A stretch of 64,000 nucleotides of DNA from Clostridium sp. MSJ-8 (GCF_018918325.1 NZ_JAHLQH010000029.1:56737-120736), one strand, 5' to 3'; counted from the stretch's first letter, positions 36,116 through 46,062 are shown. The notes: generated from the sequence alone by a model not told the origin. Translations and numbers: made by a program.

Positions 36116-37288
36116 CTATCTCCTAAAGTTAACCCTTGAAGTAATATTTCCATCTACAAATACTGTAGTAATACTTGGAGTATCATTTATATCTTCTATA
36201 ATAAGTAAATCTGCTTTTTTACCTTTTTCAATAGATCCTACTTCATCATCAATCTTTACTGCTCTTGCAGGATTAATTGTTGCAAGCTTAAACATATTAC
36301 TTAATTTCTTGTTATATTTCTTATGCATTATAAATATTCCATGTAAAATTGCTGCTGGATAATAATCACTACATAATATATCAATAACTCCTGCATTAAT
36401 TGCCTCTGCTGCTGATAAATTACCTGAATGAGAACCACCTAGTAATATATTAGGAGCTCCTGCAGTAGTTAACATTCCTTCTTCTTTTGCACTTTTAGCA
36501 ACTTCCATATTAATAGGGAATTCACTTATAGATGCTCCTACTGTTTTAAGTAATTGTATCTTCTCTAAGCTATCATCATCATGAGATGCTACAGATATTC
36601 CATTTTCCTTAGCTATATTAGCCATATCTTTAATTATGTCTAATGTAACCTTTTCTTTCTTAGAATTTTCTTCTAGTATATTATCTAATTCTTCATCAGA
36701 TATATCCTTATAACCCTTCATTGTCTTTCTATAGATTTCCATATCTCTATATTGTCCTTGTCCTGGAGTATGATCCATAAAGGATAATAAGTTAATTCTG
36801 CCATTTCTTATATATTCTTTTATGAAATCAACATCATCTACTGCATCTATTTCAAATCTTGCATGAAATCTATTTCTAATTAAGTGCTTTTCATCATGAA
36901 CATCTGCAATTGCAGCCATAAGCTTTCTTACATTTTCACCTTGTCTTATAAGTTTTACTTCAAACAAATCTCTTCCATAGAAGGAAAGCGAATGATACAT
37001 AGTTGTTATTCCACAGTTAAGAAGAACCTTCTCTGCTTCTCTAAGACTTAACTTAAAATCTATCATACTAGTTGGTCTTGGTGATGCCATATTCTCAATA
37101 TAATCTGAATGAATATCTATAAACCCTGGTGTTATATAGCCTCCATTAGCATCTATAACTTCATTACCTTCTTCACTATAAGTTCCTTTTTCTACTATAT
37201 CTTTTATTCTGTCATCTTCTACTATTACATCAAAACCTTCAAGTATCTCATTTTCTAAAACAACTTTCCCATTAGTTAATATATACAT
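36116..37288 (-). CDS. phnM: Ribose 1-methylphosphonate 5-triphosphate diphosphatase PhnM
   Basis: Amidohydrolase-fold enzyme that removes pyrophosphate from ribose 1-alkylphosphonate 5-triphosphate before C-P bond cleavage. 390 residues. Metal-site signatures: GFIDIHSDYIENM, FHARFEID, SHDDDS and ILCSDYYPAAIL. AGGAGG precedes ATG 37288. Confidence 0.95.
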   Translation of the reverse strand: MYILTNGKVVLENEILEGFDVIVEDDRIKDIVEKGTYSEEGNEVIDANGGYITPGFIDIHSDYIENMASPRPTSMIDFKLSLREAEKVLLNCGITTMYHSLSFYGRDLFEVKLIRQGENVRKLMAAIADVHDEKHLIRNRFHARFEIDAVDDVDFIKEYIRNGRINLLSFMDHTPGQGQYRDMEIYRKTMKGYKDISDEELDNILEENSKKEKVTLDIIKDMANIAKENGISVASHDDDSLEKIQLLKTVGASISEFPINMEVAKSAKEEGMLTTAGAPNILLGGSHSGNLSAAEAINAGVIDILCSDYYPAAILHGIFIMHKKYNKKLSNMFKLATINPARAVKIDDEVGSIEKGKKADLLIIEDINDTPSITTVFVDGNITSRVNFRR

Positions 37289-37299
37289 ATCTTTTCCTC

Positions 37300-38145
37300 C
37301 TATAATAATGATTGAACCAACTGTTGAGTATATGGATGTTGTGGATCTTCTAATATTTGGTCAGTTAATCCATGTTCTACAATTTCTCCATTTAACATAA
37401 CAAGTGTTCTATCACATAACATTCTAATAACACCTAAATCATGTGAAACTACTATCATACTTATTCCTAATTCTCTCTGAAGTTTTCTGATAAGGTCTAA
37501 TACGTTAGCTTGTACCGAAACATCTAAGCCAGTTGTTACTTCATCTAATAACAAAATAGGGGGATTGTTAGATAAAGCTTTGGCTATCTGAACTCTTTGT
37601 TGCATACCACCAGAGAAATTCTTTGGAGCTTCATGCATTCTATAAAGGGGGATATTTACATGCTCTAATAAATTTTCTCCAGTTTCACGTATAGATGATA
37701 CATTTCTTACTCCTGCTGCAATTAGCTTTTCAGCAATATTACCAAGAGATGAAAAATCCATCTTTAGCCCTAACATAGGATTTTGATATACCTTTCCTAA
37801 TAAATTATTTCTTATATATCTTTTCATTTGAGAAGATTCATTGAATATATTAACTTTTCCGTCTTTATAATTATTTAAGTAATATTCTCCACTAGTTACG
37901 TCATTATCGAAATACAAACTTTGCATCATTGTTGATTTTCCAGAACCACTTTCACCTACTATTCCTAATATTTCTCCTTCATAAACTTTAAATGATACAT
38001 TTCTGCATCCGTAAACAGTTCCACATTTAGGACAATAATTCTTAATCAAGCTACCAGGCTTTAAGTCTCTGCAGTGACTACATCCATCACCAAATTGTTT
38101 TCTTAAATTCTTAACTTCAAGTATTACATTTTCGAAATTACTCAT
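37300..38145 (-). CDS. phnK: C-P lyase ABC-type subunit PhnK
   Basis: 282-residue ATPase-like subunit that docks on the PhnGHIJ core. Walker A GESGSGKST, signature FSGGMQQR, Walker B ILLLDEVTTGLDV and switch VSHDLGVIR. An insertion near the N-terminus carries four cysteines (CSHCRDLKPGSLIKNYCPKC), a zinc-ribbon-like element. GAGAGGT favours ATG 38145 over the upstream ATG 38163. Overlap or near-overlap with phnJ implies coupling. Confidence 0.93.
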   Translation of the reverse strand: MSNFENVILEVKNLRKQFGDGCSHCRDLKPGSLIKNYCPKCGTVYGCRNVSFKVYEGEILGIVGESGSGKSTMMQSLYFDNDVTSGEYYLNNYKDGKVNIFNESSQMKRYIRNNLLGKVYQNPMLGLKMDFSSLGNIAEKLIAAGVRNVSSIRETGENLLEHVNIPLYRMHEAPKNFSGGMQQRVQIAKALSNNPPILLLDEVTTGLDVSVQANVLDLIRKLQRELGISMIVVSHDLGVIRMLCDRTLVMLNGEIVEHGLTDQILEDPQHPYTQQLVQSLL

Positions 38146-38149
38146 TCTT

Positions 38150-38989
38150 CTACCTCTCTTCATTTAATGTAGATAAACATTGACTAGTATCATTACATTG
38201 GTAATAAACCTCATTAGTTTCTTCATCAACTAATTCATCCATATATACGCCACTCTTACCGCATAATCTACATACCTTATCCTTAAAATCTTCTACCTTG
38301 AATGGAACGTCCTCAAAATCTAATGATTTTACTTGTGTATAAGGTGGAATTGCATATATTTTCTTCTCTCTTCCTGCACCTAATAAAATTAATGCTTCTG
38401 AATTATTTAGTTTATTATTATCAAATTTGGGAATTGGACTAGGTGCGGCTACATATCTGTTATTAACTAATACTGGATGATCCGCACCAGTTGTCATGTC
38501 GCCATACTTTATTATTTGCTCAAATAGCATAAGATAAGCACCACTATATTCGTTTTCCGCATGTAACCTTTTAGTTTCATATTCACTTGGTTCAATCATT
38601 CTAAGAGGTTCTGGAACAGGAACTTGAAGAACTAATATTTGTTTATCTGTTAATGGTACTTCTGGAACTCTATGTCTAGATTGAATTAATGTAGCTTCTT
38701 TAGTATCTGAAGTAACAGAAACATTTGTTGTCTTAGTTATAAGCTTCTTTATATTAACTGCATTTACAGATTCATCTGATCCCTGATCAATTACCTTAAG
38801 TACATCTTCTTTACCTATTAAGCTTAATGTAAGTTGAAGTCCTCCAGTTCCCCAACCTCTTCCTATAGGCATTTCTCTTGATGCAAATGGCACTTGATAT
38901 CCTGGAATTGATACAGCTTTTAATGTAGCTCTTCTTATTTCTCTCTTTGAACCTTCATCAAAAAAAGCGAAATTATAGTTATTTTTCAT
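38150..38989 (-). CDS. phnJ: C-P lyase catalytic subunit PhnJ (radical SAM-type)
   Basis: Cleaves the carbon-phosphorus bond of ribose 1-alkylphosphonate 5-phosphate, giving an alkane and cyclic ribose phosphate. 279 residues. The [4Fe-4S] ligands are Cys240, Cys243, Cys265 and Cys271 near the C-terminus (CRLCGKSG ... CNDTSQC), matching the known PhnJ pattern. The Gly-rich IGRGWGTGGLQ near residue 45 corresponds to the glycyl-radical region. Its start overlaps phnI by 11 bases. Confidence 0.97.
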   Translation of the reverse strand: MKNNYNFAFFDEGSKREIRRATLKAVSIPGYQVPFASREMPIGRGWGTGGLQLTLSLIGKEDVLKVIDQGSDESVNAVNIKKLITKTTNVSVTSDTKEATLIQSRHRVPEVPLTDKQILVLQVPVPEPLRMIEPSEYETKRLHAENEYSGAYLMLFEQIIKYGDMTTGADHPVLVNNRYVAAPSPIPKFDNNKLNNSEALILLGAGREKKIYAIPPYTQVKSLDFEDVPFKVEDFKDKVCRLCGKSGVYMDELVDEETNEVYYQCNDTSQCLSTLNEER

Positions 38990-40085
38990 TTTTTCTTTTC
39001 TCCTTTTCTAATTTTCTTATACTATCTAATTCAGCTTGGAATGTTACATAGTGTGGTAACTTCAAGTGAGATATAAATCCTGCAGATTCTACCGAATCTA
39101 TACTCATAAGCACAAACTCTTCATTTCCAGTTGGATATTTCGGATTTTTTTTATTTAGACAATTATCTAGTATACTCATGGCTATTGCTTTGCTTTCATT
39201 CTTTCCATAACATAATCCATAACCAATATCTAATTTTCTTACATCATTTCCATCATCATCTTTTATAGTTGTTGGGAAGAAACTCTCTACCTCTGTAACT
39301 TTTATTTTGCCTATATAATAATCATCATCTTCTTGATTATCTCCTACGTATAATGGAATATCTCCTACCCTTAGTTCTCCTACATTAGGATGGTCATCTA
39401 GTCCAGATGTTCTAAAAGCTGAATATGCAAGGGATATTACTCCTCCAGTTTCTCCCCTTGTTAGAATCTGAAGTCTTTCTCCTCTCTTAGTAGGGAATTC
39501 AAGATTAGTCTTTGTGATATCTTTAGGTTCTTCATTATCCTCTTCACAATCAAGCATTATTCCTTCTGCTCTTAAATAACTTAAAACTTTTGGAAGATCA
39601 TTAAGTTTATAATCATTTTCTATCTTTTCACCTTTATTTTTCTTAAATTCTTCAAGAAATGCCATAGCATCTTCCTTTGTTTCAGTTTCTAGAGAAAAAT
39701 CTATAAGTCTGTGAGTGTAATCATAAGAAGTACCTAGTATTTGTCCTCCTAAAATGTCCTTAAATGATGCTGATATTCTTCTCTCTACATTCATATGTTT
39801 TGTATCAACAGCTCTTGTATAATATTTTCTAGGAAGAGTTGAACGATATGCACGAAGTAGAAAAACAGCTTCTTCTACATTTCCAGTTGCCTGCTTTAGT
39901 GCAATAGCAGCTAACTCTCTTGAATATAAACTTCCTTCAGACATAACCATATCTATAAGTCCATTCATACCATTTAAGATATCTTCTACAGCTAATACAG
40001 TTCCATTTTTTAGTCTTTCATAATTTAATCTATTTATAGATTCATCTATAGCCTTTGCTCCACCTTTTACAGCAACATAACCCAT
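38979..40085 (-). CDS. phnI: C-P lyase core subunit PhnI
   Basis: With PhnG, PhnH and PhnL, couples phosphonate to ribose triphosphate; as nucleosidase it attacks the purine nucleotide. 368 residues with family blocks MGYVAVKGGAKAIDESI, EGSLYSRELAAIALKQA, RRISASFKDILGGQILGTSYDYTHRLIDFSLE and DDHPNVGELRVG. AAGGAGG before ATG 40085. The longest core subunit, as usual. Confidence 0.97.
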   Translation of the reverse strand: MGYVAVKGGAKAIDESINRLNYERLKNGTVLAVEDILNGMNGLIDMVMSEGSLYSRELAAIALKQATGNVEEAVFLLRAYRSTLPRKYYTRAVDTKHMNVERRISASFKDILGGQILGTSYDYTHRLIDFSLETETKEDAMAFLEEFKKNKGEKIENDYKLNDLPKVLSYLRAEGIMLDCEEDNEEPKDITKTNLEFPTKRGERLQILTRGETGGVISLAYSAFRTSGLDDHPNVGELRVGDIPLYVGDNQEDDDYYIGKIKVTEVESFFPTTIKDDDGNDVRKLDIGYGLCYGKNESKAIAMSILDNCLNKKNPKYPTGNEEFVLMSIDSVESAGFISHLKLPHYVTFQAELDSIRKLEKEKRKNEK

Positions 40086-40091
40086 ATATTA

Positions 40092-40676
40092 TTAAGCCTC
40101 CTTATTTATTACAGTTGTTCTTGGTAAACAAACTAATTTTCCGTACTTATCAAACAATATTACATCTATTCCCAATGGAAATTCTTTGTTTATTTCATTT
40201 CTTGTATATATAAATTCTTCATTTGAATCTATAGTTAAATTTTCTTTTTCCTTTATGCCAGGTCCCTCAAGTATATACTCTTTATCATTAGACAACTTAT
40301 TTACTTCAATAAAGAAAGTTGCTGACTTTTGAGGATCTATTAATGTTCCTACCTTAGCCTTCTTTAATGCTTCGTTAATGTTATTGCATTCTTCTGTTGC
40401 TATAATATAATCAGCTTCATCTACATTAGAATATTTAGCCCCAGTTAAACTCTTTATCTCTTCCTTTAATCCATTATGTTCATCTAAAACATTGAATTTT
40501 ACTTCTCCGTCTAATACCATAAGCATTGCAAGGAAAGTGTTTCTATAACAATCAACATCTAGTGATACTTTAACTTCTTCATTACTTAAATCTTGAATTT
40601 TTCCCGGTCTTGACATTCCATCTAACACTTTTCTATATACCTTCTGTATATCATGTACTAAATCTAATTCATTCAT
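40092..40676 (-). CDS. phnH: C-P lyase core subunit PhnH
   Basis: 194 residues. The PhnH signature VYRKVLDGMSRPGKIQDL sits at residues ~13-30. Forms the (PhnGHIJ)2 core complex with its neighbours. Six bases separate it from phnI. Confidence 0.95.
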   Translation of the reverse strand: MNELDLVHDIQKVYRKVLDGMSRPGKIQDLSNEEVKVSLDVDCYRNTFLAMLMVLDGEVKFNVLDEHNGLKEEIKSLTGAKYSNVDEADYIIATEECNNINEALKKAKVGTLIDPQKSATFFIEVNKLSNDKEYILEGPGIKEKENLTIDSNEEFIYTRNEINKEFPLGIDVILFDKYGKLVCLPRTTVINKEA

Positions 40677-40687
40677 ATCTTTACTCC

Positions 40688-41110
40688 CTATATATTCATT
40701 GTTGTAAAATCAACTTTTGTTTGTAATATTTCTTGATTAATTTCTTCTTGATATTTATCAATATTTATTTTTTCTTCTTCAAGCATTCTGTCATACTTAT
40801 CTATTTCTTTAATTTCTTTATTATAAGCAGCATCTATAATTGCCAAGTTTAAAACTAAATCTTCATCATCATTAGCTACTATGCCTATTCCAATTACTCC
40901 ATCTATACTGCATTTTGCTTCTATTATTATTACTTCTCCTAAATAAAATAATTGTTTCTTAGCTGTTTCTCTTACTTTAACCATTGTTAAACCATTTTCT
41001 GGTTCCTGTATTATATTAATTTCATAATTTTGTCTAATATCATCTGCTATCTTTTGTGCAACGTTATTTTTAGATTCTATGAGTATTCTTGTTCTTTCTC
41101 TTCTATTCAT
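40688..41110 (-). CDS. phnG: C-P lyase core subunit PhnG
   Basis: First gene of the lyase operon, 140 residues: RERTRILIESKNNVAQKIADDI, EPENGLTMVKVRETAKKQLFYLGEVIIIEA and GIGIVANDDEDLVLNLAIIDAAYN are PhnG blocks. The open frame reaches ATG 41134, but that codon overlaps the promoter -10 (TATAATG). ATG 41110 with AAAGGAG eight bases before it is the real start. Confidence 0.95.
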   Translation of the reverse strand: MNRRERTRILIESKNNVAQKIADDIRQNYEINIIQEPENGLTMVKVRETAKKQLFYLGEVIIIEAKCSIDGVIGIGIVANDDEDLVLNLAIIDAAYNKEIKEIDKYDRMLEEEKINIDKYQEEINQEILQTKVDFTTMNI

Positions 41111-41132
41111 ATCATCTTCTCCTTTCAATGAC

Positions 41133-41186
41133 ATTATATCTTGGTGCCATGTTAATCACTTATAAGTCTTTGTTAACTCATGTAAA
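41133..41186 (-). promoter_or_regulatory. Pho-type promoter of the C-P lyase operon: four hexamer repeats plus -10
   Basis: Reading the minus strand: TTTACA (41186-41181), TTAACA (41176-41171), TTATAA (41165-41160), TTAACA (41155-41150), with starts 10, 11 and 10 bases apart. Eleven bases later comes TATAAT (41138-41133). No good -35 is present, as expected for an activated Pho promoter. It sits just before phnG and after the terminator at 41292-41318. Confidence 0.7.
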
Positions 41187-41291
41187 ATCTATGTTTGATT
41201 AAAATTAAAATAGAATGATGTTAATTATACAAATCAATTCTATTTTAATTATCCTTTAGTTATGGTGATTTTAAGTTCATCTATTTATACG

Positions 41292-41318
41292 AAAAAAAAC
41301 TCGGCAAAGCCGAGTTTT
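41292..41318 (-). terminator. GC-core terminator after the YhhN gene
   Basis: AAAACTCGGC / GCCGAGTTTT (41296-41305 with 41309-41318), a three-base loop and an eight-base T tract on the minus strand. It separates the transporter/YhhN genes from the phn operon. Confidence 0.88.
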
Positions 41319-41356
41319 CTCCTTCATTCTTAATTTATTTAATTTTATAAAACTAA

Positions 41357-42082
41357 TTAGTGTGACATCTTTAAGTCTTCTACATTATGTGTATTCTCGC
41401 CTAACTTAGTAATATCTGAGAAATAAGCAAAACTTAGAGCTAACAATCCTTGTCCTGGATAGTAAATAATCCAATTAAGCTGCTGAAGAATATCATATTT
41501 TACTCTGTAGAAGAATAATACTAGAAGTATAATATCTGATATTAAAAACATTATTGCACCCACTATTGTAAGTACAACAGCTTTTTTATTCTCTTTGTAT
41601 ATTCTAGACAAAGCAATTGCCTTCGATACCATAAAAGATATTATAATTGCATACATGCATATAACCAAAATCATTCCTTGAAAATCAAAGTCACCTAATA
41701 CAACAAGTAATATTATAGGTGTTGCTATTAATAAAAATATAATGAAATCTATAACCTTATATTTAGTACATTTACATAATCCTATAGTATACATAATATG
41801 TCCTATTGCAAAACTTAATACTCCTATATAAAATACAATTCCTCCATTACTATCAATACCTAAAAATGTATCCCCAAATAAACTAAATATCAAACCTAAA
41901 AATATAAATGTAAAATATCCTTTATTCTTAGGATTAGAGCGATAACTTGTTAATCCAGTTATTACAAATAAAACACTTGTTAATATCTTAAGTACTAATA
42001 CTATAGTTCCTAATTTCAATAAGCTAGTAGTTATAAGTCCAATTAATGAAATAATCATTAAAATAAAAAATATCATGTACAT
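41357..42082 (-). CDS. YhhN-family (lysoplasmalogenase-like) membrane protein
   Basis: 241 residues, eight hydrophobic helices. The conserved polar residues of the YhhN family are present: LIFSLFGDTFLGI, MFLISDIILLVL and YYPGQGLLA. Animal members hydrolyse lysoplasmalogen vinyl-ether bonds; clostridia do make plasmalogens, so a similar lipid role is plausible but unproven. GGGGAG precedes ATG 42082. It follows the ABC ATPase by 32 bases and may be its co-transcribed last gene. Confidence 0.82.
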   Translation of the reverse strand: MYMIFFILMIISLIGLITTSLLKLGTIVLVLKILTSVLFVITGLTSYRSNPKNKGYFTFIFLGLIFSLFGDTFLGIDSNGGIVFYIGVLSFAIGHIMYTIGLCKCTKYKVIDFIIFLLIATPIILLVVLGDFDFQGMILVICMYAIIISFMVSKAIALSRIYKENKKAVVLTIVGAIMFLISDIILLVLFFYRVKYDILQQLNWIIYYPGQGLLALSFAYFSDITKLGENTHNVEDLKMSH

Positions 42083-42114
42083 CTCTATATTCTCCCCTTT
42101 AGTATATTAATAAT

Positions 42115-42864
42115 TTAATAACTTAATTTTTGTAAAAATGCTTTAGTTCTCTCATTACTTGGGTTATCTATTACATCTTCAGGTTTACCTTCTTCTATAA
42201 TTTTTCCCCCATCCATAAAAATAACTCTATCCGACACTGCTCTTGCAAAGTCTATTTCATGAGTTACTATTACCATAGTCATTTTATCCTCTGCAAGCTG
42301 TCTCATAACTTTAAGTATTCCAGCAGTTATTTCTGGATCTAACGCTGATGTAGGTTCATCAAAGAATAACATCTTTGGATTCATTGCAAGTGCTCTAGCA
42401 ATAGCAACCCTCTGTTGTTGTCCGCCTGACAATTCACATGGATACGAATTTTCTTTATCTTCTAATCCTAATCTTTTCAGTAATATTCTAGCTTCTTTTA
42501 ATACCTCTTCCTTATCCCTCTTCTGAACCAATATAGGTGCATCAATAATATTTTTTAGAACAGAATAATGTGGGAATAAATTAAAATTCTGAAATACTAA
42601 TCCAAAGTTTTGTTGTAATTTCTTAATATCTTTCTTAGAAACATAACTACCATCTTCATTAATAGCATTTTGTCCACAATAAGATAGTTTACCACCATCC
42701 ATCTTTTCTAAAAAAGTAGCACATCTAAGCAATGTAGACTTACCAGACCCTGATGGACCTATTATAGAAATTACCTCTCCTTCATCTACTGCTATACTTA
42801 TATCCTCTATAACTTCTCTTCCATCAAAACTTTTCTTCAAATTATTAATTTCTAATATACGCAT
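42115..42864 (-). CDS. Polar amino acid-type ABC transporter ATP-binding protein
   Basis: 249 residues: Walker [10 protein letters not shown], signature LSGGQQQR, Walker [15 protein letters not shown] and switch [25 protein letters not shown] is typical of GlnQ/HisP-type ATPases. AGGTGA five bases upstream favours ATG 42864 over GTG 42873. Directly follows its receptor-permease fusion partner. Confidence 0.92.
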   Translation of the reverse strand: MRILEINNLKKSFDGREVIEDISIAVDEGEVISIIGPSGSGKSTLLRCATFLEKMDGGKLSYCGQNAINEDGSYVSKKDIKKLQQNFGLVFQNFNLFPHYSVLKNIIDAPILVQKRDKEEVLKEARILLKRLGLEDKENSYPCELSGGQQQRVAIARALAMNPKMLFFDEPTSALDPEITAGILKVMRQLAEDKMTMVIVTHEIDFARAVSDRVIFMDGGKIIEEGKPEDVIDNPSNERTKAFLQKLSY

Positions 42865-42878
42865 TATCTTCACCTCAC

Positions 42879-44420
42879 CTAACGATAATATTCAAGTTTC
42901 TTCTCAATCTTGCTCATAATAAATGCAATCAAGAAATTAAATATATAATAGAATAATCCAGCTACAAATAATGGCATAATACTTGTCTGCTTAGCTGCAA
43001 TTTGTTTTGCTAGAGTAAACATCTCTGTATATGCTAATGCAAATGCTAAAGAAGTATCCTTAACAAGAGTTATTACTTCATTAGTTACAGGAGGTAATAC
43101 TCTCTTAATCATCTGAGGTAATATGATTCTACAAAATGTTTGACTCTTTGAATAACCCATTAATTGAGCAGCTTCCTTCTGACCTAAAGGTATACTCTGA
43201 ATTCCTGAACGGAATATTTCTGCAAAATACGCTGCATAATTAAGAGAAAATCCTATTATTACTGCATAAAATCTATATGAATATGGCAATGATAAACCAA
43301 ATACATAATATGGTCCAAAGTATACTACAAGTAATTGAAGAATAAGTGGTGTACCTCTCATTATAGATATATATACCTTACCTATTCCTTGAACTATCTT
43401 GAATCTTGACATTCTAACAAATGTTAATAATAATCCTAATGGTAGTGAGAATAAAAGTGTGAAGAAAAATATACCTATTGTTTTAATCATTCCACTTCCT
43501 AATGATTTAACTATTGATGTAAATCCAGTATCAGCTTTAGTATTAGTTTCTTTATTAACTACCTTAACATCCTTAAACTTATCGTCATGATTAAGAGATA
43601 TACAATCTTCTAGGTTCCATTTATTAGCTATCTTTTCAAATGTCCCATCATCTAACATATCTAATAAGGTATCTTGAACTTTATTTCTAAGCTTAGTATT
43701 ACCTAATTTAAATCCTATTGCATATTGTTCTGTTGATACTTGTTCATCTAATATACGGAATGTATCACCTCTTTGTTTTACTTGATATTTAGCAACACCT
43801 ATATCCATACATATAGCATCTACTGCTCCACTCTCAAGATTCATAAATGCGCTATTATAATCTGATACTTGTTGAAGTGTAGAAAAACTATTTGCAAGCT
43901 CCTTATTCTTCTCTTCTGCATTATCTCCTGTCAGAGCTTCTAAGGCTGATGAATCAGCTTGTACTGCTACTATCTTATTTTGAAGATCATTAAGTTTGTT
44001 AATAGATGAATCTGATCTAACAACAACAACTTGTGAATTATCTACATAAGGAGTTGACCATGTATATTTATCTTCTCTCCCATTGTAAGTAAATCCATTC
44101 CATATACAATCTATTGATCCAGACTTAAGCTCCATATCCTTAGAATCCCAATCAATAGGTTGTTTTACTAACTTCCATCCATTTCTATTACATACCTCTT
44201 GAGCTAAATCTAAATCAAATCCTACATAATCTCCATTATCATCTTTATACCCATAAGGTGGAAATTCTGCATCAAATCCTAAAATAAAAGTTTTATCATC
44301 ATTCTTAATCTTGTTCTTAGTATCTGACTTAAAACTACATCCGCTTATAGATAAAAATAAAACGAAAATAAGGCATAGAATATTACAAGTCCTAATTAAT
44401 TTCTTTTTATTCATTATCAT
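42879..44420 (-). CDS. Receptor-permease fusion of a polar amino acid-type ABC transporter
   Basis: 513 residues. Lipoprotein signal ([14 protein letters not shown]). Residues ~45-275 form a family 3 solute-binding domain ([59 protein letters not shown]). Residues ~300-510 form a permease with [22 protein letters not shown] and the loop [31 protein letters not shown]. Fusion of receptor and permease in one chain is a known Firmicute arrangement. Ligand unknown; nearness to a PhnF-like regulator and phn genes might suggest an aminophosphonate or amino acid, which is inference only. Confidence 0.92.
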   Translation of the reverse strand: MIMNKKKLIRTCNILCLIFVLFLSISGCSFKSDTKNKIKNDDKTFILGFDAEFPPYGYKDDNGDYVGFDLDLAQEVCNRNGWKLVKQPIDWDSKDMELKSGSIDCIWNGFTYNGREDKYTWSTPYVDNSQVVVVRSDSSINKLNDLQNKIVAVQADSSALEALTGDNAEEKNKELANSFSTLQQVSDYNSAFMNLESGAVDAICMDIGVAKYQVKQRGDTFRILDEQVSTEQYAIGFKLGNTKLRNKVQDTLLDMLDDGTFEKIANKWNLEDCISLNHDDKFKDVKVVNKETNTKADTGFTSIVKSLGSGMIKTIGIFFFTLLFSLPLGLLLTFVRMSRFKIVQGIGKVYISIMRGTPLILQLLVVYFGPYYVFGLSLPYSYRFYAVIIGFSLNYAAYFAEIFRSGIQSIPLGQKEAAQLMGYSKSQTFCRIILPQMIKRVLPPVTNEVITLVKDTSLAFALAYTEMFTLAKQIAAKQTSIMPLFVAGLFYYIFNFLIAFIMSKIEKKLEYYR

Positions 44421-44534
44421 ATCATCCTTTACTTATATTAATTCACTATAATAAACCCCTATAGATTATATGTGTTTATATAGTAATATTTTCTACTCAC
44501 CTATATCATTATACATAGAAAATACTATAAAATA

Positions 44535-44568
44535 AAGAAAAAAAGCACTTACATACAAGTAAATGCTT
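44535..44568 (-). terminator. Terminator of the regulator pair
   Basis: Stem AAGCACTTA / TAAATGCTT (44543-44551 with 44560-44568, one mismatch), followed on the minus strand by a T-run. It lies 12 bases after the GntR stop at 44580. Confidence 0.65.
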
Positions 44569-44579
44569 CTAAATAAATA

Positions 44580-45269
44580 TTATATTTTATATTTAAATCT
44601 GTCACTACGATACATTATCTCTGTATATTCTATTATATCTCCACTTGATTCTTCTACAACTTCATTCTCAAGCTTTATAAGAGGCACAAGTTCTCTACAA
44701 TTAAGTAATTTTCTCTCTTTTGCTTCAGGGAAAACGATACTAAGAACAGTTTCCTTTATACTAGTATACTTTATTCCTTTTTGATTATAATAATCACATA
44801 TTGAATATATATTTTGTGCCTCTTCATGAATATTAGGAAATATTCTCTTAGGTAAATAAGATATATGTATAGCTACAGGTTCATTATCTACTATTCTAAG
44901 CCTTCCTATCTTATATATTTCATCCATTCTACCTGCTTTCAATCTAGAATATACCTTCTCGTTATATGGAATTCTATCACAATATATAATTTTAGTTTCT
45001 AGATTATATCCTTGATTAGTTAACTTCTTAGAGAAGCTTTCCCCAGATAAAGTTAGCTCTATAATTTTATTTTGTTCTGCTAGATATATACCTCTTCCTT
45101 GAAGTGAATATACATATCCCATCTCTTCTAACCTTCTATATTCTTCTCTTACTTTCATTCTAGATACTCCATACTTGCATGCAAGTTCATTACTTGAAGG
45201 AAGTTTATCATTTTCCTTATACCTTCCATCACATATATCTAGCAATAAATCGTCTAATATTTTCCCCAT
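44580..45269 (-). CDS. GntR-family regulator of the HutC/PhnF type (UTRA domain)
   Basis: 229 residues. N-terminal winged helix (LPSSNELACKYGVSRMKVREEYRRLEEMGYVYSLQGRGIYLAE), then a UTRA ligand-binding domain from ~70 (GYNLETKIIYCDRIPYNEKVYSRL, KIGRLRIVDNEPVAIHISYLP). PhnF, the usual regulator of phosphonate genes, belongs to this family. It lies 12 bases after the response regulator, so the two are co-transcribed. Control of the adjacent transporter and/or phn genes is inferred from position. Confidence 0.88.
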   Translation of the reverse strand: MGKILDDLLLDICDGRYKENDKLPSSNELACKYGVSRMKVREEYRRLEEMGYVYSLQGRGIYLAEQNKIIELTLSGESFSKKLTNQGYNLETKIIYCDRIPYNEKVYSRLKAGRMDEIYKIGRLRIVDNEPVAIHISYLPKRIFPNIHEEAQNIYSICDYYNQKGIKYTSIKETVLSIVFPEAKERKLLNCRELVPLIKLENEVVEESSGDIIEYTEIMYRSDRFKYKI

Positions 45270-45281
45270 ATCACACCTTCA

Positions 45282-45989
45282 TTATTGCATATAAGAATTA
45301 AATCTGTATCCTATTCCTCTTACTGTTTCAATGTACTTAGGATTTTTATCATCTAATTCTATTTTTTTTCTTAAGTATCTTATATGAACATCTACAGTTC
45401 TAGTTTCCCCTTCATAACCATATCCCCATACTTTATCTAAAAGTACTTCTCTCTCTAATATCTTGCCTTCATTGTTCACTAATATCTCTAATAGCTCATA
45501 CTCCTTAAGAGTCATAGGAACAACCTTATCATCTACAATTACCTCTCGACGTATTCCATTAACCTTAAGCCTACCAAAGTCCATTATTTTACTAGTTATT
45601 TTTTTCTCTTCTTTTCTTTCTGAAAATCTTCTAAGGACTGCCTTTATTCGTGCTTCTAATTCTCGTACAGAAAAAGGTTTAGTTATATAATCATCTGCAC
45701 CTAACTCTAAGCCTAATATTTTATCTATCTCTTCATCTTTTGCTGTAATCATTATAATAGATATATGATCAAGTTCAGGAGTTCTCTTTATATTTTTGCA
45801 TATTTCTAATCCATTCATACCAGGAAGCATTACATCTAAAAGCACTAAGTCTGGCTTAACTTCTCCTATTACTTCCATAGCTTTTATTCCATTATTACAA
45901 GTATAGGTTAAATATCCTTCTTTTTTCAAATTATAATCTAAAAGTTCTAATATATGTTCTTCATCATCTACAATGAGTATTTTCTTCAT
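45282..45989 (-). CDS. OmpR/PhoB-family response regulator (PhoP/PhoB-type), no adjacent kinase
   Basis: 235 residues. Receiver domain with VDDEE acidic pocket, phosphoacceptor Asp in LVLLDVMLPGMNG (~52), Thr in MITAKDEE and Lys in TKPFSVRELEARI. The C-terminal winged helix has MTLKEYELLEILVNNEGKILEREVLLDKVWGYGYEGETRTVDVHIRYLRKKIE, a PhoB/PhoP-like ending. AGGAGG precedes ATG 45989. There is no histidine kinase on either side; instead a GntR regulator follows. Four Pho-like hexamers lie upstream (46063-46100), so autoregulation is likely. Assignment as the phosphate regulator is inferred from context. Confidence 0.85.
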   Translation of the reverse strand: MKKILIVDDEEHILELLDYNLKKEGYLTYTCNNGIKAMEVIGEVKPDLVLLDVMLPGMNGLEICKNIKRTPELDHISIIMITAKDEEIDKILGLELGADDYITKPFSVRELEARIKAVLRRFSERKEEKKITSKIMDFGRLKVNGIRREVIVDDKVVPMTLKEYELLEILVNNEGKILEREVLLDKVWGYGYEGETRTVDVHIRYLRKKIELDDKNPKYIETVRGIGYRFNSYMQ

Positions 45990-46062
45990 AATTCCTCCTA
46001 AATATTCTTAAGTAAATCTATTTAACTCAATTCTATCATTTTAAAAGGAATAATCCATATTT

